A stretch of 64,000 nucleotides of DNA from DLKC01 sp002478885. Its GTDB lineage: Bacteria > Bacteroidota > Bacteroidia > Chitinophagales > Chitinophagaceae. Under the pieces are notes generated by a model, which saw only the letters and a program-made list of their open reading frames with translations, made no database searches and was not told the origin of the DNA. A program made the position numbers and the translations under genes. Below are positions 45,123-52,447 of this stretch, one piece after another; within the stretch, counting starts at the first letter, position 1, and each line of letters opens with the position of its first letter. The stretch spans positions 3,224,001-3,288,000 of the forward strand of contig JAXLUI010000001.1 in assembly GCA_046329585.1 (NCBI GenBank), given 5' to 3'.

Positions 45123-45782
45123 ATGACTATTCATAAGGAAGGTTATCATACTATTGGCATCGCTGCTTTATTGTTTGGTGTGGTTAATATTGCAGCTTTT
45201 GCATTCTTAAGCGATGCTTACCCTATAATTGCAACCATTATTTTCTTTGCGACGCTTGGACTCTTCATTTTTTTAGTTTCTTTTTTTCGTATTCCCGCGC
45301 GTAGGCTAACTATTGCTGACGGTCAGATTATTTGCCCCGCCGACGGTAAAGTAGTGGTGATAGAAGAGATAACCGATGTAGAGTATTTTCATGACAGGCG
45401 TATACAGGTAAGCATTTTTATGAGCCCGCTGAATGTTCACGTTAACCGCAACCCGATGGATGGCGATGTGTTGTACAGCCAATATCACAAAGGCAAATAT
45501 TTGGTAGCTTGGCATCCTAAATCTTCTACAGAAAATGAACGACACAGCGTAGTTATCGAAAACGACAAAGGCGTTATTTTGGTGAAGCAGATCGCCGGAG
45601 CTTTGGCAAAACGCATATGCAATTACCTGGCTCCCGGTCAGCAGGTGAAGCAGGGCGAAGAGCTTGGCTTTATAAAATTCGGCAGCAGGGTAGATGTATT
45701 ACTACCGGTTAACACAACAATTAATGTACATCAAAACCAGGTTGTGCAAGGTGGTATAACGGTGCTTGCAACATTTGCTTAA
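45123..45782 (+). CDS. psd: phosphatidylserine decarboxylase (PSD-A type)
   Basis: 219 residues from ATG 45123; the longer frame begins beside the repeat and lacks a leader. Two N-terminal helices (about 10-55) are followed by the decarboxylase domain: GQIICPADGKVVVIEE, FMSPLNVHVNRNPMDGDV and, near the end, GFIKFGSRVDVLLP. The Gly-Ser in that run is the expected self-cleavage site that makes the pyruvoyl cofactor. It produces phosphatidylethanolamine. Confidence 0.93.
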   Translation: MTIHKEGYHTIGIAALLFGVVNIAAFAFLSDAYPIIATIIFFATLGLFIFLVSFFRIPARRLTIADGQIICPADGKVVVIEEITDVEYFHDRRIQVSIFMSPLNVHVNRNPMDGDVLYSQYHKGKYLVAWHPKSSTENERHSVVIENDKGVILVKQIAGALAKRICNYLAPGQQVKQGEELGFIKFGSRVDVLLPVNTTINVHQNQVVQGGITVLATFA

Positions 45783-45809
45783 TATTGAAAAAATCCATTA
45801 AAACCATTC

Positions 45810-47003
45810 ATGAAACTTATGAAAAAGCTTTTACTTGTCATCGGATTTATCGTATTGTTTGCCGCAGAAATGTTGCGTGTGTACCTCATCATGCCTTTCC
45901 CGGGCAGCCAACAGTCTAATACAATAGGCCTTGCCTATTTTATAGATCAAAATATTTTTTACATAAGGTTTGCCATATTGCTCATCATTGCAATTCCCCT
46001 AATCAGCATTTTCCTTCGAAGCAAAATCGTTGGCAAGATTTTCCTTAGCCTGGTGCTTGCACTGTATGTGTTTATTTTTTGCATGGTTAATTTCAAACTT
46101 CGCGCAGACAAAATGTTTTATCAGCCCGAAAACAAAAATCTGGTTCCGGTTGGTGAGAATAAAGTCGCTAAAGATAAATTGGTTGTTGGCGTAGAAATAA
46201 ATGGTGAAGCAAAGGCTTACCCTATCGAAATAATCGGTTATCACCACCAGGTGCAGGATACGCTGGCCGGTGAGTCCATCATGGTTACCTATTGCACCGT
46301 TTGCAGAACAGGCAGGGTGTATAGTCCATTTATAAACGGAAAAAAAGAAACTTTTCGCCTTGTTGGCATGGATCATTTTAATGCCATGTTTGAAGACAAT
46401 ACAACGAAAAGCTGGTGGCAGCAAGCAACCGGCATTGCAGTAACGGGTGAATTAAAGGGATCAGCGTTAAAAGAAATTCCATCGCAACAAATGACGCTGG
46501 CTGCATGGTTGAGAGCTTATCCGCAGTCGAAAATTTTGCAGGCAGATCCTGTTTTCAAAGCTAAATACGACAGCCTTGCCGGCTTTGATAAAGGCACACT
46601 CGAAAGCAGCCTTGAGAAAAGAGACAGCGGCTCGTGGAAAATGAAATCATGGGTAGTGGGTGTTGCAGTGCCCGGTGCATCAAAAGCATATGACTGGAAC
46701 GATCTTGTGAAGAAACAGGTAATCGAAGATTCACTGCCCAACATGCCTGTTACTGTATATCTTGAAAACGACAGCACCTCCTTTCACGTATGGAACCGGA
46801 CTCTCAGTGGTCAGTCGCTTCACTTTATAAAAGATTCGGCAGGCTTAAAGGATATAAACACTCAATCTGTTTGGAACGAGGATGGCATTTGTATAAAAGG
46901 TGTGTTGCAGGGAAACCGGTTAAAAACAATACAGGCGTCACAGGAATTCTGGCATGCGTGGGAAAATTTTCATCCGGGCACGGTGAAATATATCGCTAAT
47001 TAA
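45810..47003 (+). CDS. DUF3179-family membrane-anchored protein
   Basis: 397 residues. Three hydrophobic helices (about 6-22, 50-68, 75-92) precede a soluble domain with EINGEAKAYPIEIIGYHHQV and VTYCTVCRTGRVYSP. This pattern, including the CxxC-like YCTVCRTG, is that of DUF3179, whose function is unknown. WWQQATG and the C-terminal WHAWENFHPGT are further family-like runs. It starts 27 bp after psd, so co-transcription is likely. The stop overlaps that of convergent msrC by 8 bp. Confidence 0.85.
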   Translation: MKLMKKLLLVIGFIVLFAAEMLRVYLIMPFPGSQQSNTIGLAYFIDQNIFYIRFAILLIIAIPLISIFLRSKIVGKIFLSLVLALYVFIFCMVNFKLRADKMFYQPENKNLVPVGENKVAKDKLVVGVEINGEAKAYPIEIIGYHHQVQDTLAGESIMVTYCTVCRTGRVYSPFINGKKETFRLVGMDHFNAMFEDNTTKSWWQQATGIAVTGELKGSALKEIPSQQMTLAAWLRAYPQSKILQADPVFKAKYDSLAGFDKGTLESSLEKRDSGSWKMKSWVVGVAVPGASKAYDWNDLVKKQVIEDSLPNMPVTVYLENDSTSFHVWNRTLSGQSLHFIKDSAGLKDINTQSVWNEDGICIKGVLQGNRLKTIQASQEFWHAWENFHPGTVKYIAN

Positions 47004-47472
47004 AGTTGATAACAGCAACGATCTCTTCCAGGAATTTCTGGTCAGTTTCATCAAACTCATTTAATGAAGAACTGTCAACATCCAGTACTGCGATTACTTC
47101 ATTGTTGCGGATTACCGGCACAACAATCTCTGATCTCGACAAACTGCTGCAGGCAATATGGCCCGGAAATTTCTCAACCTCAGGTACGATCAATGTTTTT
47201 GCCTGCTCCCAACTGCTGCCGCATACGCCACGACCTTTCCTGATTCTCGTGCAGGCAACTGGCCCCTGGAATGGGCCAAGTACGAGCTCGTCATTCTTCA
47301 CTAAATAAAAGCCCACCCAAAACCAACCGAATTGTTCTTTCAAAGCCGCCACAGTATTGGCGAGGTTGGCAACCAGGTCGGGCTCGCCGTCCAACAATGC
47401 TTTTATTTGTGGAATAAGCATGCGGTATTGTTCTTCTTTTGTTCCTTTTATAATGTTCAGGTCTTCGGCCAT
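46996..47472 (-). CDS. msrC: free methionine-(R)-sulfoxide reductase (GAF domain)
   Basis: 158 residues, a single GAF domain. FGWFWVGFYL, LGPFQGPVACTRIRKGRGVC and FPGHIACSSLSRSEIVVPVI carry the conserved active-site cysteines of the fRMsr family. It reduces free methionine-R-sulfoxide with thioredoxin. Length is typical. It stands alone and is flanked upstream by an inverted pair of repeats. Confidence 0.92.
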   Translation of the reverse strand: MAEDLNIIKGTKEEQYRMLIPQIKALLDGEPDLVANLANTVAALKEQFGWFWVGFYLVKNDELVLGPFQGPVACTRIRKGRGVCGSSWEQAKTLIVPEVEKFPGHIACSSLSRSEIVVPVIRNNEVIAVLDVDSSSLNEFDETDQKFLEEIVAVINFN

Positions 47473-47505
47473 CGCTGCTATTTTTTATAAAGTTATCTGA
47501 AAATA

Positions 47506-47562
47506 TTTTTGAGCCCGGCTTTGGGATCGCTGTTGAGCTGTGGTTGCGTCGCACACTTGTAC
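47506..47562 (+). repeat. two-box intergenic element, copy 17a
   Basis: TTTTTGAGCCCGGC, then GGTTGCGTCGCACACTTGTAC (palindrome 47545-47553); distance 32 bp. Left half of the tightest inverted pair (45-bp centre). Confidence 0.92.
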
Positions 47563-47607
47563 AATTGGTCCGGATTGGGCAATCAAAAGCTGACCTATGT
47601 CCCGAAC

Positions 47608-47664
47608 CCTGAAGTGTGCGACGCAAGAGGCGATGCTATACGCAGGGAAGCCAGGGTACAAAAA
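47608..47664 (-). repeat. two-box intergenic element, copy 17b
   Basis: GAAGTGTGCGACGCAAG (palindrome 47617-47625), GATGC, then CCAGGGTACAAAAAT. The A-tract runs directly into the stop codon of the minus-strand yjjG-like gene. Confidence 0.9.
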
Positions 47665-48372
47665 TTAAAAAATACCTTCCAGCTCCTTCAGGTGATGAAT
47701 AATATAAGTAGGCTTTATCTCTGTTGCTATGTTCAGGTGATTGACAAAGATGGTATCAAAGCCGGCATTCTTTGCACCTTTAATATCTGCTTCGAGATTA
47801 TCGCCGATCATAATACTTTCCGTAACAGAAGCGCCTGATTTCTGCAACGCGAATTCAAAGATTTCTTTGTTAGGTTTTAAACTGTTGGAGCCTTCCGATG
47901 TAACTACTTCAACAAAATAGTTACTTAGGTTACTGCTATTAAGTTTGTTGTGCTGCACACATTCAAAACCGTTGGTAATAAGGTGCATCACGTAATTTTT
48001 TTGTTTCAGGTATTCGAGTATATCAATGGTGTATGGAAACAGATTTTTCTTAAAGGGAAGCCGTTCTAAAAACTGCACAGCCATTATGCGGGCAAGTTTT
48101 TCGTCGCCGATTTTAAAATCGATCAGCGCAAGCCACATTCGTTTCCAACGCAATTCTTCCTGTTTTATATAGCCTTTGGTATAGCGGTCCCAAAGCCGTT
48201 CGTTGTGATAACTGTAACGGTTGAAGAAAAGGTCAAAATCGTTGACCCCCTTTGTTAAAAGATCGTTGATCGCATAAAGCTCTCCAAGTGTTTCTTTAGC
48301 GTTTGTTTCAAAATCCCACAAGGTGTGATCGAGATCGAAGAACAGGTGACGGTATTTATTATTGCTTTTCAA
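47665..48372 (-). CDS. HAD-superfamily hydrolase, YjjG-type nucleotidase
   Basis: About 235 residues. HAD motif I is HLFFDLDHTLWDFETNA, motif II is LITNGF, the motif III Lys is in SLKPNKEIF and motif IV is IMIGDNLEADIKGA. The HTLWDFE run is typical of YjjG noncanonical pyrimidine nucleotidases, which clean the nucleotide pool. There is no ATG before motif I; the likely start is TTG 48372, and the frame is open to TTG 48396. It is divergent from the SDR gene. Confidence 0.88.
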   Translation of the reverse strand: MKSNNKYRHLFFDLDHTLWDFETNAKETLGELYAINDLLTKGVNDFDLFFNRYSYHNERLWDRYTKGYIKQEELRWKRMWLALIDFKIGDEKLARIMAVQFLERLPFKKNLFPYTIDILEYLKQKNYVMHLITNGFECVQHNKLNSSNLSNYFVEVVTSEGSNSLKPNKEIFEFALQKSGASVTESIMIGDNLEADIKGAKNAGFDTIFVNHLNIATEIKPTYIIHHLKELEGIF

Positions 48373-48438
48373 GATGCGCGAAGTTAAAAGTACCAATTTA
48401 AAAAAAGCGCTTACTTCGCGTTTATAAATGCGGATATC

Positions 48439-49137
48439 ATGAACGTTATAATTACCGGCGCTTCAAAAGGTTTGGGAAGGGCAATTGCTGAAAAGTTTGC
48501 AGCAAGTGGAAATAACCTGTTTGTGTGTTCACGAAGTGAAGTTCAATTATATAACATGATGGATGAAATGATGTTACAATATCCGCAGTGTCACATTAAA
48601 GCAAGGCCGGCAGACCTTTCACAAAAAGATCAGGCGGTTGAATTTGGCAATTGGTGTCTGCAATATGGTATACCTGGTATACTGATCAATAATGCAGGTT
48701 TGTTTGTGCCTGGTGGCGTGCACGATGAACCCGATGGCGCATTGGAAGAGATGATTGCAGTAAATCTGTATAGTGCCTATTATCTTACCCGAACCGTCTT
48801 ACCCAAAATGATAGAGGCAGGAAACGGCCATATTTTTAATATGTGTTCGATTGCATCTATTGCAGCTTATAATAATGGCGGCGCATACAGCATTAGCAAA
48901 TTTGCATTACTTGGCTTTAGCAAAAACCTGAGGGAAGAGATGAAGCCTCATAACATAAAAGTGACTTCAATATTACCTGGGGCAGCTTTCACAGAATCTT
49001 GGAGCGGAAGCGGCGTTGACCCGAAAAGAATTATGGAAGCAAATGACATTGCCGAGATGGTTTATACAGCATCCAAACTTTCAGCCCAGGCCTGCGTGGA
49101 AGAAATTTTATTGCGACCTCAATTGGGAGATCTCTGA
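48439..49137 (+). CDS. short-chain dehydrogenase/reductase
   Basis: 232 residues. Rossmann motif VIITGASKGLGRAIAEKF, the structural ILINNAG motif, and the catalytic Tyr150/Lys154 in YSISKFALLGF. MCSIAS supplies the catalytic Ser. This is the classical SDR type, NADP-preferring by general likeness to the 3-ketoacyl reductase group. The substrate is unknown. It stands alone between yjjG and the ribosomal genes. Confidence 0.92.
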   Translation: MNVIITGASKGLGRAIAEKFAASGNNLFVCSRSEVQLYNMMDEMMLQYPQCHIKARPADLSQKDQAVEFGNWCLQYGIPGILINNAGLFVPGGVHDEPDGALEEMIAVNLYSAYYLTRTVLPKMIEAGNGHIFNMCSIASIAAYNNGGAYSISKFALLGFSKNLREEMKPHNIKVTSILPGAAFTESWSGSGVDPKRIMEANDIAEMVYTASKLSAQACVEEILLRPQLGDL

Positions 49138-49235
49138 TCTTGAGGTTTGGGGTTTTGATCGCGGGTATCAAATATTAATATATTACCTGGCTGCTGGTGA
49201 ACCGCTTTTCTTTTCTGCTGAAACTCTTGACAGCC

Positions 49236-49290
49236 GTACAAGTGAGTGACACAAGAGCAGCCAAAAAGCACTACTGGCGCTGGGTCTTAT
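49236..49290 (-). repeat. two-box intergenic element, copy 18 (TGTGTCACT variant)
   Basis: GTACAAGTGAGTGACACAAG (variant palindrome 49245-49253). Box A is worn (GGCGCTGGGTC). It lies about 100 bp after the SDR stop. Confidence 0.78.
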
Positions 49291-49426
49291 GTGTCAAGAA
49301 AATATTTGTTCAAAAATTTTATTGAAAACCAGTGCTTTGTGAAGATGCGATAAAAAAACTCTCTCTAAATTTTGGCAAAATAAAATACTCCCTGCAACTT
49401 CGCACTCCCAAATTTTGGGCATTAAG

Positions 49427-49444
49427 CCGGCGGGATAGCGCCGG
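49427..49444 (+). promoter_or_regulatory. leader hairpin before rplM
   Basis: CCGGCG and CGCCGG flank GGATAG, a perfect 6-bp stem ending 19 bp before the rplM ATG. It could be an autoregulatory leader structure. A single small stem is weak evidence. Confidence 0.35.
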
Positions 49445-49463
49445 TTCACTTAAATTTCATAAA

Positions 49464-49907
49464 ATGAGTAAACTACATTTCACAACCAAGCATGCGAGCG
49501 AGGCTACCGTACAGCGTAACTGGTACATTGTAGACGGTACTAATCAAACCGTAGGTCGCATCTGTTCTAAGATCGCTGCTGTTCTTCGTGGTAAGAACAA
49601 AGCTTATTACACCCCGCACGTAGATTGCGGTGATTTTGTAATTGTAATCAATGCGGAAAAAGTCGTTTTTACAGGAACCAAGTTTGATGACAAGCAATAC
49701 ATCAATTTTTCCGGGTATCCTGGTGGTAAAAAGGAAGAAACTGCCAAAGACCTTATAAGGCGCCGTCCCGAGGTGGTTGTTGAGCGCGCTGTAAAAGGTA
49801 TGCTTCCTAAAAATCGCCTGGGTCGCAAAATGTATAAGAAATTATTTGTTTATGCTGGCGACAAACATCCGCATACTGCACAGCAACCTAAAGAATTCAA
49901 ATATTAA
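49464..49907 (+). CDS. rplM: 50S ribosomal protein L13
   Basis: 147 residues from ATG 49464. Recognisable runs: RNWYIVDGTNQTVGRICSKI, LRGKNKAYYTPHVDCGDFVI, ERAVKGMLPKNRLGRKMYKK and the C-terminal VYAGDKHPHTAQQPKEF. The frame is open 44 codons further upstream through non-conserved sequence. It forms the usual rplM-rpsI operon, with S9 beginning 41 bp downstream. Confidence 0.98.
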   Translation: MSKLHFTTKHASEATVQRNWYIVDGTNQTVGRICSKIAAVLRGKNKAYYTPHVDCGDFVIVINAEKVVFTGTKFDDKQYINFSGYPGGKKEETAKDLIRRRPEVVVERAVKGMLPKNRLGRKMYKKLFVYAGDKHPHTAQQPKEFKY

Positions 49908-49948
49908 AAAATTGCTGAAGGCCAAGGCCGAAGCTTAAAGTCAAATAA

Positions 49949-50338
49949 ATGGAAAAACAAAAAAATGCAGTTGGTCGCCGTAAGGAAGCCGTAACCCGTG
50001 TTTTCCTTAGCAAGGGTGAGGGTAAGATCACTGTAAACGACAAAGACTACAAAGAATATTTTGCATTGGCATACCTGCAAAACCAGGTTGCATCTCCTTT
50101 TAAAGCGATCGATGCTGCCGACAAATTTGATGTAAAGATCAATGCTGCAGGCGGTGGCGTTAAAGGCCAGGCCGAAGCTGCAAAGCTTGGTATTGCCCGT
50201 GCACTGCTCGAGGTTAATCCTGAATACCGTCCTGCGTTAAAGGCTGCCGGTTTACTCAAGCGTGACCCACGTGGCGTTGAGCGTAAGAAATTCGGTCACA
50301 AGAAAGCACGTCGCAGCTACCAGTTCAGCAAACGTTAA
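49949..50338 (+). CDS. rpsI: 30S ribosomal protein S9
   Basis: 129 residues. NAVGRRKEAVTRVFLSKGEG, GGGVKGQAEAAKLGIARALL and the C-terminal tail KKFGHKKARRSYQFSKR, ending with the invariant Lys-Arg. It is second in rplM-rpsI-rpsB; rpsB starts 48 bp downstream. Confidence 0.98.
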   Translation: MEKQKNAVGRRKEAVTRVFLSKGEGKITVNDKDYKEYFALAYLQNQVASPFKAIDAADKFDVKINAAGGGVKGQAEAAKLGIARALLEVNPEYRPALKAAGLLKRDPRGVERKKFGHKKARRSYQFSKR

Positions 50339-50386
50339 TCTGGTTACAGGAACAATATTCAAAACAATTACAATTTTAATATTACA

Positions 50387-51283
50387 ATGGAACAAAATAC
50401 TTCTTTACAGCAACAATTGCTCGAAGCTGGTGTACACTTTGGTCACCTCAAGAAGAAGTGGAATCCTAAAATGCTTCCTTACATCTTCGCCGAGAAGAAA
50501 GGCATCCACATCATCGACCTTAACAAAACGGTTGATGGCCTGCAGGAAGCTGCTGCTGCCATGAAGCAGATCGCAAAAAGCGGTAAAAAAATCATGTTCG
50601 TTGCCACTAAAAAGCAGGCAAAGGAGATCGTGAACGAATGCGCTAAAAAAGTAAACATGCCATTTGCAACAGAACGTTGGTTGGGTGGGATGCTTACCAA
50701 TTTCAATACTGTTCGCAAGAGCGTAAAAAAGATGCAGAGCATCGAGAAAATGCTTGCCGACGGAAGCGCAGAAAGTCTTACCAAAAAAGAACGCCTTACT
50801 TTAAGCCGTGATAAAGAAAAAATGGAAAAAGTGTTGGGTGGCATCGCCCAGCTTGGTCGTTTGCCGGCAGCATTGTTTATTGTTGATATTGGTCACGAGC
50901 ACATTGCACTAGCAGAAGCAAAGCGCCTGGGCATCACTACTTTCGGAATGGTAGATACCAACTGCGATCCAAACAAAGTTGATTATTCTATTCCCGCGAA
51001 CGACGATGCAACAAAATCAATCGCAATTATTACCAACTATATCACTGCTGCAATTGCAGAAGGTTTGGCAGAGCGTCAGGCAGCCAGGGAAGAAGAGGTA
51101 GAAGAAGTAGACAACGAGGCTGAAAAGAAAGCAGCCCGTTTACTTGCTGAAGCCGAAGCTGAAGGCGGTCGCGGTGGTCGCGGTGGTCGTGGTGGTAACG
51201 CGCCTAAGCGTCGTGTTCCAGGTGGAGCAAGCCGCAGACCACAAGGCGGTGGCCCTACAGGCCCCGGCGGCGGCAGAAGATAA
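50387..51283 (+). CDS. rpsB: 30S ribosomal protein S2 with Gly/Arg-rich C-terminal extension
   Basis: 298 residues. The core is typical: LLEAGVHFGHLKKKWNPKM, MLTNFNTVRKSVKKMQS, AALFIVDIGHEHIALAEAKR and NDDATKSIAIITNYI. After an acidic linker (about 225-250) comes a tail of about 40 residues built of GRGG repeats followed by RRVPGG and RRPQGGG. Most S2 proteins end soon after the core, so the tail is an unusual add-on, possibly RNA-binding. rpsB and tsf are separated by a stem-loop and a repeat element. Confidence 0.97.
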   Translation: MEQNTSLQQQLLEAGVHFGHLKKKWNPKMLPYIFAEKKGIHIIDLNKTVDGLQEAAAAMKQIAKSGKKIMFVATKKQAKEIVNECAKKVNMPFATERWLGGMLTNFNTVRKSVKKMQSIEKMLADGSAESLTKKERLTLSRDKEKMEKVLGGIAQLGRLPAALFIVDIGHEHIALAEAKRLGITTFGMVDTNCDPNKVDYSIPANDDATKSIAIITNYITAAIAEGLAERQAAREEEVEEVDNEAEKKAARLLAEAEAEGGRGGRGGRGGNAPKRRVPGGASRRPQGGGPTGPGGGRR

Positions 51284-51302
51284 TGGTATCACAAATAATA
51301 AT

Positions 51303-51350
51303 GGGTCAATAATCATTATCATTTGCTGATGTGGTTATTGACCCAACTTT
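51303..51350 (+). terminator. stem-loop after rpsB
   Basis: GGGTCAATAA (51303-51312) pairs perfectly with TTATTGACCC (51335-51344), 22-base loop, followed by AACTTTTG. It may terminate or attenuate between rpsB and tsf. The right arm doubles as box A of a two-box element. Confidence 0.6.
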
Positions 51351-51390
51351 TGTAATGCTTTTCAACTTTACTTGCGTCGCACTCTTATAC
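51335..51390 (+). repeat. two-box intergenic element, copy 19
   Basis: Worn box A (TTATTGACCCAAC), then CTTGCGTCGCACTCTTATAC (palindrome 51373-51381). It lies between rpsB and tsf, genes that are usually adjacent. Confidence 0.75.
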
Positions 51391-51476
51391 GCTTTGTTCA
51401 TTACTGCGCAACGCAACCGGTAACTTAAGTGCGTCGTGTTCCCGATTTTACATTTACAATTTTCAAATTATATTTT

Positions 51477-52319
51477 ATGTCAGCAACAGTTCAGATAACA
51501 GCAGCAGAAATAAATAAGCTGCGCCAGGCTACAGGTGCCGGAATGATGGATTGCCGTAAAGCCTTAACAGAAACAAATGGCGATTTTGAAGCGGCGATCG
51601 ATTGGTTGCGCAAGCAGGGCCAGAAGGTAGCTGCAAAGCGTAGCGATCGTGAAGCAAAAGAAGGTGTAATTATCGCAAAAACCTCAGCAGATAATAAAGT
51701 TGGTTTTATCGTTTGCGTTGCCTGCGAAACCGATTTCGTAAGTAAGAATGCCGATTTTGTTGCCTTTGCAAAAACTATTGCAGACGCGGCCGTAAACAAC
51801 GACGTAAAATCACTGGAAGAATTAAATGAAACAGCAGTAGGCGGCGCTAAAGTAGCCGATCTCGTAAACGACAAATTAGCAGCCATCGGTGAAAAGATCG
51901 GTATCGCGAAATTTGTGAGAATCGAGGCTCCTTTTGTTGCCTCTTATATACATGGTGCAAACCGAATGGGCGTATTGGTTGGTTTAACGCAGGAAGCTGC
52001 AGAAGCAGGAAAAGATGTAGCCATGCAAATTGCTGCCATGAACCCACTTGCTGTAGATGCCGCAAGTATTCCTGCAGAAACCATCGAGCGCGAAAGAAGT
52101 ATTGTTATTGAAACCATGAAACAGGATCCCAAGATGGCAGGCAAACCAGATGAAATGCTGGGAAAAATTGCCGAAGGCAAATTGAATGCTTTCTTTAAAG
52201 AGCAAACTTTGCTGGCACAGGCTTTCGTAAAAGATGGCGGGCTTACAGTAGAAGCTTACCTTAAGAGTGTTAACCCTTCTTTGAAAGTTACAGAATTCAG
52301 AAGGGTGGCATTGGGTTAA
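51477..52319 (+). CDS. tsf: elongation factor Ts
   Basis: 280 residues from ATG 51477. The N-terminal UBA-like domain reads INKLRQATGAGMMDCRKALT, followed by AAIDWLRKQGQKVAAKRSDR. CACETDFVSKNADF and QIAAMNPLAV are the conserved core runs that contact EF-Tu. The frame is open 16 codons upstream, which is unlikely to be coding. It regenerates EF-Tu-GTP. A strong terminator lies 20 bp after the stop. Confidence 0.97.
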   Translation: MSATVQITAAEINKLRQATGAGMMDCRKALTETNGDFEAAIDWLRKQGQKVAAKRSDREAKEGVIIAKTSADNKVGFIVCVACETDFVSKNADFVAFAKTIADAAVNNDVKSLEELNETAVGGAKVADLVNDKLAAIGEKIGIAKFVRIEAPFVASYIHGANRMGVLVGLTQEAAEAGKDVAMQIAAMNPLAVDAASIPAETIERERSIVIETMKQDPKMAGKPDEMLGKIAEGKLNAFFKEQTLLAQAFVKDGGLTVEAYLKSVNPSLKVTEFRRVALG

Positions 52320-52338
52320 GCAATACTTTCTAATATTA

Positions 52339-52369
52339 AAAAAAAGGAACGATTGCCGTTCCTTTTTTT
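52339..52369 (+). terminator. terminator of tsf
   Basis: A7-GGAACG pairs with CGTTCC-T7 around a 5-base loop; a perfect 13-bp stem with a terminal T-run. Confidence 0.9.
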
Positions 52370-52447
52370 GTTGCCGAAACTGCGTAGCAATGAAACATTT
52401 TGAATCGATATTATAATTAGGTTACCGTTCTCCCTTATTTTTAGACA

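Larger units (their letters stand above)
49138..49463. other. 326-bp gap upstream of rplM
   Basis: It holds one variant two-box element (49236-49290) and the rplM leader, with a CCGGCG/CGCCGG hairpin 20 bp before the ATG. TAAATTTTG at 49366 is near the -7 consensus but poorly spaced from the nearest TTTG. Confidence 0.55.

Noticed and set aside
45248..45256. TGCGACGCT inside psd
   Set aside because: Coding sequence, imperfect palindrome and no second box.
51401..51440. TGCGCAACGCAAC and GTGCGTCGTG after copy 19 look like a second half
   Set aside because: Neither carries the palindrome intact; similarity is short and ambiguous.
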